Below, one piece after another: positions 45,960-54,340 of a stretch of DNA of 54,510 nucleotides. The stretch's first letter is position 1. Every line of letters begins with the position of its first letter. The notes beneath the pieces are model-generated. The model was not told the origin of the DNA and did not search any database. It worked only from the letters and a program-made list of their open reading frames with translations. The translations under genes and the position numbers were made by a program. The stretch is from Solirubrobacter phytolaccae (GTDB lineage: Bacteria; Actinomycetota; Thermoleophilia; Solirubrobacterales; Solirubrobacteraceae), in contig NZ_JAPDDP010000048.1 of assembly GCF_027587195.1 (NCBI RefSeq), forward strand, positions 1-54,510, written 5' to 3'.

Positions 45960-46784
45960 GTGGCGAGGATCGTGATCACGGGAGCGAGCGACGGGATCGG
46001 CGCCGCGGGCGCGCGCCGCCTCGCCGCCGACGGCCACGAGGTGGTCGTGGTCGGGCGCTCGCGGGCCAAGACCGAGGCGGTCGCGGCCGAGCTCGGCGCG
46101 CCGCTGCATCTCGCCGACTTCTCCCGGCTCGACGACGTCCGCCGGCTGGCCGCGGAGCTCGAGCGCTACGAGCGCATCGACGTGCTCGTCAACAACGCCG
46201 GCGGCGTCATGGGCCGGCGCGAGGTCACCGAGGACGGCTTCGAGAAGACCTTCCAGGTCAACCACCTCGCGCCGTTCCTGCTGACGACGCTCCTGCTCCC
46301 CCGGCTGGTCGCCGCCCGGGCGAAGGTCATCCAGACGGCGAGCGCGGCCGCCAACCACTTCGGCGGCGACTTCGACCTCGACGACCTCAACCATGAGCGC
46401 CGGTACGCGCCGATGAAGGCCTACGGCGACGCCAAGCTCGCCAACGTCCTCTTCACGCGGGAGCTGGACCGCCGGCACCGCGCCGACGGCATCGCGGCCG
46501 TCGCGTTCCACCCGGGCGTGGTGCGCTCGAACTTCGCGAGCGAGACCGGTCTCGCGATGCGCGTCCTCTACCACTCGCCGCTGAAGTACCTGTTCATGAT
46601 CAGCGCGGAGACGAGCGCGAAGCGGCTCAGCTGGCTCGTCGACGGCGAGGACTGGGAGCCCGGCGGCTTCTACGGCGACCGGACGCCGATCGCCCTCAAG
46701 CTGCAAGACGACGGCGCGATCGCGCGTGAGCTGTGGGACCGCAGCGAGCGGATGCTCGCCGCGGTCGACACGCAGCTCAGCTAG
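45960..46784 (+). CDS. Short-chain dehydrogenase/reductase
   Basis: The protein of about 274 residues has the SDR cofactor motif ITGASDGIGAAGARRL, the NNAGG motif in DVLVNNAGGVMG, the catalytic-type Ser region QTASAAANHF and the Tyr-x3-Lys pair in AYGDAKLANVLF. AFHPGVVRSNF follows as in retinol-dehydrogenase-like SDRs. It probably oxidises or reduces a lipid or alcohol with NADP(H). GTG 45960 starts the fold; GTG 45918 or ATG 45927 would add residues that overlap the divergent gene. The stop shares CTAG with the convergent gene. Confidence 0.9.
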   Translation: MARIVITGASDGIGAAGARRLAADGHEVVVVGRSRAKTEAVAAELGAPLHLADFSRLDDVRRLAAELERYERIDVLVNNAGGVMGRREVTEDGFEKTFQVNHLAPFLLTTLLLPRLVAARAKVIQTASAAANHFGGDFDLDDLNHERRYAPMKAYGDAKLANVLFTRELDRRHRADGIAAVAFHPGVVRSNFASETGLAMRVLYHSPLKYLFMISAETSAKRLSWLVDGEDWEPGGFYGDRTPIALKLQDDGAIARELWDRSERMLAAVDTQLS

Positions 46785-47770
46785 TGGCCGTGCCCACGGT
46801 CCTTGCCGTGGCCCTTGCCCTTGTCCTTGCCGTGGCCCTTGCCCTTGTCGCTGCCCTTGCCCGAGAACTTGACCTTCTGGAGGTACTTGAAGCCGACCTC
46901 GGCCGCCTCGAACGGGTTGAACGTGGCGTCGCCGAAGCGCGGGTCGTGCTCGACGACGTAGTACGCGATCTGGCCCTTGGCAGCGGCGAAGATCTTCGCG
47001 AAGTCGATCTGGCCGCGGCCGACGATCTCGATCCGGCCGTCGCTCGGACGGCGGTCCTTGACGTGGAGGAGCTGGATCCGCTTGCCGTACTTCTTCAGCA
47101 GCGCGATCGGGTCCTGGCCGGCCTGGACCACCCAGTAGAGGTCGAGCTGGAAGGCGACGTTCTTCTTGGACGTGTTGGCCTGGAGGAGGTCATAGGCCGT
47201 GCGGCCGTTGTAGACCTTCTTGAACTCCCAGTCGTGGTTGTGGACCATCAGCTGCTGGCCGGCCTGACGCGCCTTCGCGCCGACGCCGTCCAGGTACTTG
47301 GCGTACGCGACCCAGTCCGCCTCGGTGACGAGCTTGTCGTTGGGCGTGGCGCCCGAGGAGAAGTACTTGATGCCGAGGACCTTGTTCTCGGCGATGATCT
47401 GGTCGACGTTCGCGGGCGCCGTCGGGTCACCGACGTCGACGTGGCGTGACGGCGACTTCAGGCCGTACTTGCGCAGGAGGTCGCGGTAGGCCTCCGGAGT
47501 CAGACCGCTGAGCGTGAACGGCTCGACGTTCTTGTAGCCGTAGGCCTTGAGCTTGGCGAACACCTCTTCGGTGCGCGTGATGGTGGCGGCGTCGGTGCCG
47601 AAGCCGATGTACTCGGCGAACGTGAACAGCTGGACAGAGACCTGCTGGACCGGGACGCCGCGGCCTCCATGGCCCTTCTTACCTGTGGCCATGGCGGAGT
47701 CGGCGACGCCGGCGCTCATGCCGATGGCGAGCGCGGCGGCGACGAGGCCGCGGGTGAATGACTGCTTCAT
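46781..47770 (-). CDS. Secreted sugar-phosphate isomerase/epimerase-like TIM barrel with His/Lys/Gly tail
   Basis: The 329-residue protein has a signal peptide (FTRGLVAAALAIGMSAGVAD, cleavage near ASA/AMA around residue 28). It is followed by an AP-endonuclease-2/xylose-isomerase-like TIM barrel: VSVQLFTFAEYIGFG, AYGYKNVEPF, MVHNHDWEFK, FQLDLYWVVQAG, LLHVKDR and YYVVEHDPRF, carrying the expected metal-binding His/Asp/Glu. The last 25 residues are a repeat of GKGHGKD units, rich in Gly, Lys and His. Such exported barrels are predicted sugar or inositol isomerases. The tail may bind metal or cell-wall polymers (inference). Confidence 0.88.
   Translation of the reverse strand: MKQSFTRGLVAAALAIGMSAGVADSAMATGKKGHGGRGVPVQQVSVQLFTFAEYIGFGTDAATITRTEEVFAKLKAYGYKNVEPFTLSGLTPEAYRDLLRKYGLKSPSRHVDVGDPTAPANVDQIIAENKVLGIKYFSSGATPNDKLVTEADWVAYAKYLDGVGAKARQAGQQLMVHNHDWEFKKVYNGRTAYDLLQANTSKKNVAFQLDLYWVVQAGQDPIALLKKYGKRIQLLHVKDRRPSDGRIEIVGRGQIDFAKIFAAAKGQIAYYVVEHDPRFGDATFNPFEAAEVGFKYLQKVKFSGKGSDKGKGHGKDKGKGHGKDRGHGH
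46801..46848. repeat. Two perfect tandem 24-bp units encoding the His/Lys/Gly tail
   Basis: 46801-46824 and 46825-46848 are identical 24-base units within the 3' end of the TIM-barrel gene, with imperfect copies on both sides (to about 46865). Each encodes eight residues of the Lys-Gly-His repeat. Identity at the DNA level, including third positions, points to recent unit duplication by slippage. Confidence 0.8.
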
Positions 47771-47844
47771 GGAGTGTTCTCTGCCCTCGCGCTCTCATGA
47801 GAAAACCCTGCTCGTCCCGCGGGCTTGACGCTAACGTCCGGGCG

Positions 47845-49338
47845 ATGGGTCGCTGGTGGACGTTGCTCGCGGTGTGCCTCGGCACGTTCATGCTCCTCGT
47901 CGACGTGACGATCGTCAACGTCGCGTTGCCGGCGATCGAGAGCGACCTGCACTCGGCGTTCGACGACCTGCAGTGGGTCATCGACGCGTACGCGCTGACG
48001 CTCGCCGCCGCGCTGCTCGCGGGCGGGTCGCTGGCCGACCGGATCGGGCGCCGCAAGATCTACGTGATCGGCGTCGGGATCTTCACGGGCGCCTCGCTGC
48101 TGTGCGGGCTCGCGGGGTCGCCGCTGATGCTCAACCTGGCGCGCGGCGTGCAGGGTGTGGGCGCCGGCCTGATGTTCGCCTGCTCGCTCGCGCTGCTCGC
48201 CAGCACGTACCGCGGCAAGGATCGCGGGACGGCGTTCGGCGTCTGGGGCGCGACGACCGGCGCGGCCGTCGCGGTCGGCCCGCTGGCCGGCGGCGTCCTC
48301 ACCGAGCTCATCGGCTGGGAGGCGATCTTCTTCGTCAACCTGCCGATCGGCGCGCTCGTGATCTTCCTCACGCTGCGCTACGTCGCCGAGACGCGCAACG
48401 AGCACGCGGGGCCGCTGGACGTCCCCGGGCTCGTGCTGTTCTCGGCCGCGCTCGCCGCGTTGGTGCTCGGGCTGATCCGCGGCAACGACGAGGGCTTCAC
48501 CTCGCCGCTGATCCTCACGCTCCTGATCGGCGCGGGCGTGCTGCTGGTGGCGTTCGTGCTCGTGCAGCGGTCGGTCGCCTCGCCGACGTTCGACCTGACG
48601 TTATTCCGCGTGCCGACGTTCGTCGGCGGGCTGGTCGCGGCGTTCGTGCTCAGCGCGGCGATGTTCGCGTCGTTCCTGTACCTGACGCTCTACATGCAGA
48701 ACCAGCTCGGCTACTCCGCGCTGGAGGCCGGCCTGCGCTTCCTGCCGATCTCGCTGCTGTCGTTCGTCGTCGCGCCGATCTCCGGCAAGCTCGCCGAGCG
48801 CGTCGGCGTGCGCTGGTTCATCGGCGCCGGCCTCGTCTGCGTCGGCTTCGCCTTGATCCTGCTCGGCGGCGTGGACGTCGGCGACGACTGGACCGCGCTG
48901 CTGCCCGGCATGATCCTCGGCGGGATCGGCATCGGCATGGTCAACGCGCCGCTCGCCACGACCGCGGTCGGCGTCGTCGAGCCCCAGCGCGCCGGCATGG
49001 CGTCCGGGATCAACTCGACCGCCCGCCAGGTCGGCATCGCCACCGGCACCGCGCTCTACGGCGCAATCGTCGCGGGCGTGATCGACGGGCGCGCGCAGGC
49101 CTTCCGGGAGGCTGTCGGCGGCCAGGTTCCGGGCGACGCGCAGGGCTCGTTCTCGGACTTCATCGTCTTCGGCGCCTACAAGCAGCTGGGCGAGCGGGCG
49201 GTGGAGCCGGGCCGCGCCGCGTTCCTCGAAGGCCTCAACGAGATCCTGCTGATCGGCGGGATCGTCGCGCTGGTCGGCGCGGTGGTGTGCTTCGTGCTGA
49301 TCCGCCCGCGGGACTTCGTCGAGCACGCCCACGCCTGA
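47845..49338 (+). CDS. DHA2-family MFS multidrug exporter (EmrB/QacA type)
   Basis: The 497-residue protein has 14 predicted helices and the DHA2 signatures: motif D1 LVDVTIVNVALPAIESDL, the motif A loop GGSLADRIGRRKIYV, motif B LNLARGVQGVGAGL and motif C VAVGPLAGGVLTELIGW. It should export drugs or metabolites in exchange for protons. ATG 47845 begins the protein; the frame is open 29 codons upstream but that part overlaps the divergent gene's start. No TetR or MarR regulator is adjacent. Confidence 0.92.
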   Translation: MGRWWTLLAVCLGTFMLLVDVTIVNVALPAIESDLHSAFDDLQWVIDAYALTLAAALLAGGSLADRIGRRKIYVIGVGIFTGASLLCGLAGSPLMLNLARGVQGVGAGLMFACSLALLASTYRGKDRGTAFGVWGATTGAAVAVGPLAGGVLTELIGWEAIFFVNLPIGALVIFLTLRYVAETRNEHAGPLDVPGLVLFSAALAALVLGLIRGNDEGFTSPLILTLLIGAGVLLVAFVLVQRSVASPTFDLTLFRVPTFVGGLVAAFVLSAAMFASFLYLTLYMQNQLGYSALEAGLRFLPISLLSFVVAPISGKLAERVGVRWFIGAGLVCVGFALILLGGVDVGDDWTALLPGMILGGIGIGMVNAPLATTAVGVVEPQRAGMASGINSTARQVGIATGTALYGAIVAGVIDGRAQAFREAVGGQVPGDAQGSFSDFIVFGAYKQLGERAVEPGRAAFLEGLNEILLIGGIVALVGAVVCFVLIRPRDFVEHAHA

Positions 49339-49401
49339 GGTGTAGCCGCGCGTCCACCCTTGGGGGTTGGGACCCGGCGCGCCGCGGGCGACGGTGGTGC
49401 C

Positions 49402-50538
49402 ATGCGCTGGATCGGAATCATCATCGCCGCCGTCGCGCTCGTCGCGTGTGGCGGGAAGGCCGCGCCGGTCAAGGCGACCGTGACGCCGACACCGACCGAG
49501 ATCGTCGCGACGCCGACGCCAAGCGGCCCGTGGACGGTGGCACCGAGCGACACCCGGACACCGCTCCGCTGCCCCGCGTCGAGCGCACGCGCCGGCTGGC
49601 CGAGTCGCGTGCTCGCGCTCGGCGATGACACGTACGTGAAGCTCTGGGGCCGCCGTCCACGGCTCGCCACCGTCGACGCACGCGGACACCTGCTCAGCCA
49701 GAAGGAGCTCGGCGCGAAGGCTCCCGCGGATGAGCGCGCGCTCGCGTGCGGCCGCGGCGGAGCGACCGCGGCGGCCTGGACCGAGTACGTCAAGCCCAGC
49801 ACGGAAGGGCTCGACGGCGATTTCCGGGTGGTCGTCGACGGCCGCACGGTCGACACCGCGAAGACGCCGTTCAGCCCGCCGAACCTGGCCGTCGCGTTCG
49901 CGCCCGACGGTGCCGTGCTCGTCGCCTACTCGGTCCCGAAGGCCGTCCGCGCCGTCCTCATCCCCCGAGACGGGAAGCCGGGCAAGCCGATCGAGCTCGG
50001 CCCCGCGTCCGACGTGAGCGCCGTGGCCGCGGACATCGGCTCAGGCGGCCGCGCGATCGTCGCCTGGAGCACGACCGACGGCGGCGAGGAGCGCAACGAG
50101 CACCGTCGCGTCTACGCGGTCTCCGGTCGCGCCGGTCGCTTCGGCCACGCTCAGCGCGTCGACCGCGCCGCGCACCGCAACAGCATGGAGTTCTCGACCA
50201 CCCAGATCCGCCTCGCCGTGGCCCCGAATGGCCGCGCGCTGCTGATGTGGTCCACCATCGCGAACGAGGACGACCAGGACCGCGACACCGTCCGCGTCGC
50301 CCAGGCCGGGACGAGCGGCCGCTTCGGCAAGCCACGCCAGCTCACCGACGACGGCACGGTCGGTGACGTCGCGATCCGCTCCAACGGCGACACCCTCACC
50401 GTCTGGAGGACGCCGGCCGGCCTGTTCGCCGCCCCCGGTGAGCAGATCACCGACAAGGCCACCGAGCCCCGCGCGTCCTTCCGCGACGGCAAGCCGTACG
50501 TCGAGTGGCGCGGAGGCTCAGCCACCCGCAGCGGCTAG
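49402..50538 (+). CDS. Lipoprotein of unknown function
   Basis: The 378-residue protein begins with a lipoprotein signal (MRWIGIIIAAVALVACGGKA), the Cys at residue 16 being the lipidation site. A Thr/Pro linker (residues 24-42) leads to a domain built of repeated strands (VVVDGRTVDT, LAVAFAPDGAVLVAYS, GRAIVAWSTTD, IRLAVAPNGRALLMWST, VAIRSNGDTLTVWR) that suggest a beta-propeller. No catalytic motif is seen. It is likely anchored to the outside of the cytoplasmic membrane. Confidence 0.8.
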   Translation: MRWIGIIIAAVALVACGGKAAPVKATVTPTPTEIVATPTPSGPWTVAPSDTRTPLRCPASSARAGWPSRVLALGDDTYVKLWGRRPRLATVDARGHLLSQKELGAKAPADERALACGRGGATAAAWTEYVKPSTEGLDGDFRVVVDGRTVDTAKTPFSPPNLAVAFAPDGAVLVAYSVPKAVRAVLIPRDGKPGKPIELGPASDVSAVAADIGSGGRAIVAWSTTDGGEERNEHRRVYAVSGRAGRFGHAQRVDRAAHRNSMEFSTTQIRLAVAPNGRALLMWSTIANEDDQDRDTVRVAQAGTSGRFGKPRQLTDDGTVGDVAIRSNGDTLTVWRTPAGLFAAPGEQITDKATEPRASFRDGKPYVEWRGGSATRSG

Positions 50539-50546
50539 ACACCCCT

Positions 50547-50563
50547 ATGTAGATCAGCTACAT
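50547..50563. promoter_or_regulatory. Palindromic operator ATGTAG-N5-CTACAT upstream of PadR gene
   Basis: Perfect 6-bp arms ATGTAG and CTACAT flank ATCAG, ending 8 bases before the PadR start. PadR-family operators are typically built on ATGT/ACAT half-sites 8 or so bases apart, and here the same half-sites are 9 apart. The site overlaps where the promoter must be, because the previous gene stops only 9 bases before it. Autorepression is the natural reading. Confidence 0.7.
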
Positions 50564-50571
50564 TGCCACGC

Positions 50572-50877
50572 ATGCGGCTCTCGCTGCAGACGCTCAAGCT
50601 GCTCAACGCGTTCCTCGAAGCGCCGTCCGAGCCGCGCTACGGGCTCGAGCTCATGGGCCACACGGGCCTCAAGAGCGGCACGATCTACCCCGCTCTGCAC
50701 CGGCTCGAGTCCGAGGGCTGGCTGCGCAGTTGGAGTGAAGAGCTGGACGCGTCGGAGGCGGGCCGCCCGCCGCGCCGCCTGTACGAGCTCACGCCGAACG
50801 GCACGGCGGCGGCGCTCGCGGCGGTCGAGCCGTTCCGCGCTCCCCCGCCCGTCGTCCTGAAGCCGAGGCCCGCATGA
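50572..50877 (+). CDS. PadR-family transcriptional regulator
   Basis: The 101-residue protein is a minimal PadR: LSLQTLKLLNAFLEAPSEPR, then YGLELMGHTGLKSGTIYPAL, HRLESEGWLRSW and the wing GRPPRRLYELTPNGTAA. A winged helix of this type usually represses its own operon and is induced by a small molecule or a membrane signal. The stop overlaps the next gene's start as ATGA. The ATG at 50572 lies 8 bases after the palindrome. Confidence 0.92.
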   Translation: MRLSLQTLKLLNAFLEAPSEPRYGLELMGHTGLKSGTIYPALHRLESEGWLRSWSEELDASEAGRPPRRLYELTPNGTAAALAAVEPFRAPPPVVLKPRPA

Positions 50878-51491
50878 CCTTGCTGATCGCGGTGGTCACC
50901 GAGACGCTCCTGCGCCGCGCGCTCGCCGCCCTCCCGCCGACGTTGCGCGCCCGGTACGAAGAGGAGTGGCGCGCCGACCTCGCCGCGCTGACGGGTCGAC
51001 GCCTCGCCGTGCTGTCGTGGGCGCTCGGCCTGCGCCGAGCCTCGCGCCAGCTGAGCCGGCAGGCCGGAGCTCCGCGCCGCCTCTCGCGCGCCGCCCTCCC
51101 CTCTCTCGCGTTCGACACGCTCACGCTCGGCGGCGCCTACTACGCGGCGTTCACGCTGCGTTTCGGCGGCAACGTGCCGGTCGCCTACTGGTCGCTGTTC
51201 GAGCGCACCCTTCCGGCCGTGATCGTCGCCGGCGTCGTCTCGCTCGCGATCGTCGGCGCCTACACCGCGGGCCGCGGCGGCTTGCTGAGCGTCGGCAAGG
51301 GCGTCGGCCTTGCGACGCTGCTGGTCGTGGCCTACGTGACGGTCGTCCAACCGATCCTCATCACCAGCCAGCAGGGCCTCGTGCCGCTCAACGTGCCGGC
51401 GGGCGTCTGCTTGCTGTTCGCGGCGGGCGCCTTCTCGCTCATGGCCTGCACGCGCGCCGGTGTCGCGGTCGTGCGGGTGGCGCGCTCATGA
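50874..51491 (+). CDS. PadR-associated membrane protein
   Basis: The 205-residue protein has a soluble N-terminal helix-rich domain, residues about 1-60 (LLRRALAALPPTLRARYEEE, WRADLAALTGRR), then four hydrophobic segments from residue 80 on, ending LFAAGAFSLMACTRAG. The N-terminal part resembles the small domain that often accompanies PadR regulators. It is coupled by ATGA to the PadR gene, so it is likely the regulated or sensing partner. The function is not known. Confidence 0.75.
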   Translation: MTLLIAVVTETLLRRALAALPPTLRARYEEEWRADLAALTGRRLAVLSWALGLRRASRQLSRQAGAPRRLSRAALPSLAFDTLTLGGAYYAAFTLRFGGNVPVAYWSLFERTLPAVIVAGVVSLAIVGAYTAGRGGLLSVGKGVGLATLLVVAYVTVVQPILITSQQGLVPLNVPAGVCLLFAAGAFSLMACTRAGVAVVRVARS

Positions 51492-51971
51492 GCGCGTGAA
51501 CAAGTAGCACTCGCCGGCGGTCGCGATCACGATCGCCTTCCCGCTGAGCGAGAAACCCACCGCGCGCACCTCGAAGAAGTCGTCGTTGTGGATCAGCCGC
51601 GAGCTTCCGTCCGGAGCCGTCAGCTCCACGCGCCCTTCGTCCTCGTGCGCGACCGACCAGTCGTCGCCCGTCGTCAGCGGGAACCCACCGCCCGAGAGCC
51701 CCACGATCGGCACGCGCACGCCTTCCAGCGGCCCGATGCCTTGCGCCGTGAGCGCGCGAGCGTCGTGCCATGTGTCATCCAACCCGGTGTCGTCGCGGGC
51801 GACTCGATTCCCGTCGAAGTCGAACACGCCCCGCCCGTTGTGACTCACGACGAGCAGGAACTCCTGGCCATCGCTCTCAGCGAACCCGACGTCGGTCAGC
51901 CCACCGACGTGGAACGACGGCAGCGCGCGCCACGGCGCGGGAACCGGCACCACCTTCTCCTTGTCGACCAT
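51486..51971 (-). CDS. Hypothetical protein, strand-rich
   Basis: The 161-residue protein starts MVDKEKVVPVPAPWRALPSF and contains strands FLLVVSHNGRGVFDFDGNR, VRVPIVGLSGGGFPLT, VELTAPDGSSRLIHNDDFFE and IVIATAGECYLFTRS. No signal peptide or helix. It resembles small beta-rich proteins annotated only as hypothetical in actinobacteria. The last 6 bases overlap the convergent membrane-protein gene. Confidence 0.65.
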   Translation of the reverse strand: MVDKEKVVPVPAPWRALPSFHVGGLTDVGFAESDGQEFLLVVSHNGRGVFDFDGNRVARDDTGLDDTWHDARALTAQGIGPLEGVRVPIVGLSGGGFPLTTGDDWSVAHEDEGRVELTAPDGSSRLIHNDDFFEVRAVGFSLSGKAIVIATAGECYLFTRS

Positions 51972-52051
51972 CGCGGGCTGCGTACCCCGTGGGCGAGGTT
52001 CAGTAATCGGCTACGGAGGATGCGGCCCGCGGCGGCCGTGATCTTGAGGAC

Positions 52052-52468
52052 ATGCTCCCCCTCAAACGCATCCTCATCGGCTTCTGGGCCATGTACTTCT
52101 CGATCGTCGCGCTGTCGAACGCGATCGACCTGCTCGACTCGATTGGCGCCCTGCACTGGACGTTCCTGGACTCGACCAACTACGACTTCATGCGCGGCAT
52201 CGTGAAGATCTACGACGTCGGTCCGACTTTGACGAAGCTGCTGCTGCTCGGCGCGTTCGCCGTCGAGACGGTCGGCGCCGTGCTGTTCTGGCAGGCGCTG
52301 CTCGGCGGCCGCCGCGTCCGCGAGGCCCTCGCCTGGAGCGCGCTCGTCTGGACGGCGTTCGTCTTCATGACCGAGTTCTTCATCGCGTACACGTCTGAGT
52401 CGACGTTCCGCGAACTCCTCATGCTGACGATCGGCACGGCACTGGCGGTCGAGCTACTGCCCGACTGA
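52052..52468 (+). CDS. DUF2165-like small integral membrane protein
   Basis: The 138-residue protein has four predicted helices (IGFWAMYFSIVALSNAIDLL, LTKLLLLGAFAVETVGAVLF, ALAWSALVWTAFVFMTEFFI, and LLMLTIGTALAVELLPD) and short loops. The NAIDLLDSIGAL and TNYDF segments resemble DUF2165 proteins. ATG 52052 follows TTGAGGAC. Function unknown. Confidence 0.75.
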   Translation: MLPLKRILIGFWAMYFSIVALSNAIDLLDSIGALHWTFLDSTNYDFMRGIVKIYDVGPTLTKLLLLGAFAVETVGAVLFWQALLGGRRVREALAWSALVWTAFVFMTEFFIAYTSESTFRELLMLTIGTALAVELLPD

Positions 52469-52617
52469 TCCGCCCGAGCCACATCCGTTCCGGGCTCACC
52501 CCACCCAACCTAGTCGCAACCCATTGGTCCGCGTTGGACGAGAGCGAAGTGATTCTGCTCGACGAAAGGACGTCCTGCCGCGCGCTGACGATGAACTCGC
52601 GACGTCTTGGCAGGGCG

Positions 52618-52962
52618 TCAGTCGAAGACCTGATGGCGCAGCATCTGCAGACCAGAGATGTCGCCCAGAGCGTGCTGCAGTTCCCGAGACCGGTCGGTTC
52701 CGCTGACGTACAGAAGCGTCCGAAACTGCGCGAAGTCCGGTTCCACAAGCTCGCCGTCGGCATCGACACTCGAGCGGATCTGGAAGTGCTCGTTGCCGGG
52801 AAGTCCGGAACCGGCGTAGTCCCCGATGTAGTCGCTCGTTCGGTCTGCGAATCGCACCGGTAGCGCGCGCTCAACAAAGCGCTGAAGCTCAGCCATCTCG
52901 TGCACTTCAGATCCGTAGAGATCGTACGCCGGCATTGGGACCAGTATGGGGGTTGCGCTCAT
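52618..52962 (-). CDS. Hypothetical protein
   Basis: The 114-residue frame from ATG 52962 (or ATG 52935, MPAYDLYGSEVHEMAELQRF) contains VERALPVRFADRTSDYIGDY and FRTLLYVSGTDRSRELQHAL. Residues follow normal protein composition and the strand/helix pattern looks real, but no family is recognised. Confidence 0.55.
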   Translation of the reverse strand: MSATPILVPMPAYDLYGSEVHEMAELQRFVERALPVRFADRTSDYIGDYAGSGLPGNEHFQIRSSVDADGELVEPDFAQFRTLLYVSGTDRSRELQHALGDISGLQMLRHQVFD

Positions 52963-53359
52963 CGCCGCCCGCGGCGGCGGAAGACCGGGCGCTCCGCGCG
53001 TTACTCGGGGCGCTCGAGCCCGATGGTGATCGGGACGAGGCGGTCGATTCAGCATATTGGGCGGAGGATTTTCTCACCGACCCAAAGCTCGAGATGCGCG
53101 TTGCGGAGGCACAGGAGTTCGACGCCGCGGCGAGTGGCGCGCCAATCCCGATCGGTCGTGATGCTGGTGATCGCGCCCAGCAGGGCTGGTTCGGGTTCCA
53201 ACGAGACCAATCACGCCGACGCGGTCACTGGTGGAGGCGTCGCGACCGGTCGGGGCCGCGTCCGAAATAGCCCCTTTCGACGATCCGCCACTCCGTGCGA
53301 CGATCCCGTCCGCCCCAGCCTTGCCGAGAGTCCCGACGGCTTCCACGGAACGCGCCCAC
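52963..53359. other. Gap upstream of propeller gene, possible gene fragment
   Basis: No gene is called in these 397 bases. A minus-strand frame at about 53060-53210 reads EPALLGAITSITTDRDW and VELLCLRNAHLELWVGEKIL, which looks protein-like but has only a TTG right after a stop as start, so it may be a decayed remnant. A plus frame from 52935 over the same bases is less convincing. Confidence 0.3.
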
Positions 53360-54340
53360 ATGACATCAAGCACCGACTTCAAACTTCGCTCGTCCTCGAC
53401 CGTGCGGTTCTCCGACGACGGCGCCTACCTGATCACCCTCGGCGAGCGGATCATTCTCTGGGATGTCTCCGAAAGACGCCGAACCGCCTCAGCACGGTTC
53501 TCGCATGCCTCAAGTGCGGACTTCAGCCCCGACGGAACCTTGCTCGCGGTCAAGAACACCTCCGGCGACGTTCTCGTGCTGAGCGTCCCGGACCTTGAAG
53601 AGGTCACACGCCTCTCCGGTGCCCGGCTCGGAGAAGGCACCCCGGTTCGCTTCGCCGCAGACGGCACGCACATCGTCGACGCCACCTGGGGCGGCGCTCT
53701 CATGATCCGCAGCGCGCTCGACGGAACCCTCGCCTGGTCTGAGATGGGCGACCGCATCTTCCGACTCGAACGCTCCAGAGACCGAGCCGTGTGGACCTAC
53801 GACCGCCCCATGCCGCACGTACGCAGATGGCCGTTCGACGCGCACAAGCCAGAACCCATCGGCTTCTACGGCGGGCCGTTCTCGGTGGCGCTCTCCGACG
53901 ACGGCACCCGCATCGCCGGCATCAGCGCCGGACTCGAGGTCTCCGAGCGACAGGCCGACGGCACCTGGAGCTCGCCTGAGCAAGTGTTCCCAGCACCCTG
54001 GGACGGCTCCGCGCACGGACTCTGCTGGGGCCCCAACGACGAGCTGATCCACGCGCACCATTCCACCGTTCGCGTCTTCGACGACCTCCACAGCGCACCT
54101 CGCCTCATGCGCCTGCCCTTCCTCGCTCGCGATGTCGCAATCTCCCCAACCGCCAAGGCCACGGCCTTCGGCGGGCCAGACCAAGGACTCGTCCTCGACT
54201 GGCCGCTCGTGCTCACCAGCGAGATCCCCGACGCACCACCAAACGAGCACGAGGACCGCATCACAGAGATCGTCAACCAGGCACGGCAGCGCATCGAGCA
54301 GGCACGGCAGCGCAAGGACGATCCGCCAGCCCCGAATTAG
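53360..54340 (+). CDS. WD40-like beta-propeller protein
   Basis: The 326-residue cytoplasmic protein has repeated blades: TVRFSDDGAYLITLGERIIL, ADFSPDGTLLAVKNTSGDVL, PVRFAADGTHIVDATWGGAL, FSVALSDDGTRIAGISAGLE and LCWGPNDELIHAHHSTVRVF. About six or seven blades fit one propeller. A charged C-terminal coiled coil carries a direct repeat of QARQRIEQARQRKDD. There is no signal peptide. Such proteins scaffold partners or enzymes; no partner gene is visible before the window ends. ATG 53360 chosen over an upstream open frame because the propeller starts there. Confidence 0.72.
   Translation: MTSSTDFKLRSSSTVRFSDDGAYLITLGERIILWDVSERRRTASARFSHASSADFSPDGTLLAVKNTSGDVLVLSVPDLEEVTRLSGARLGEGTPVRFAADGTHIVDATWGGALMIRSALDGTLAWSEMGDRIFRLERSRDRAVWTYDRPMPHVRRWPFDAHKPEPIGFYGGPFSVALSDDGTRIAGISAGLEVSERQADGTWSSPEQVFPAPWDGSAHGLCWGPNDELIHAHHSTVRVFDDLHSAPRLMRLPFLARDVAISPTAKATAFGGPDQGLVLDWPLVLTSEIPDAPPNEHEDRITEIVNQARQRIEQARQRKDDPPAPN

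Noticed and set aside
42317-46396. A 1359-codon plus-strand frame through the rhamnosidase, GGDEF/HD-GYP and SDR genes
   Set aside because: It shifts frame relative to three well-supported genes and has shadow composition.
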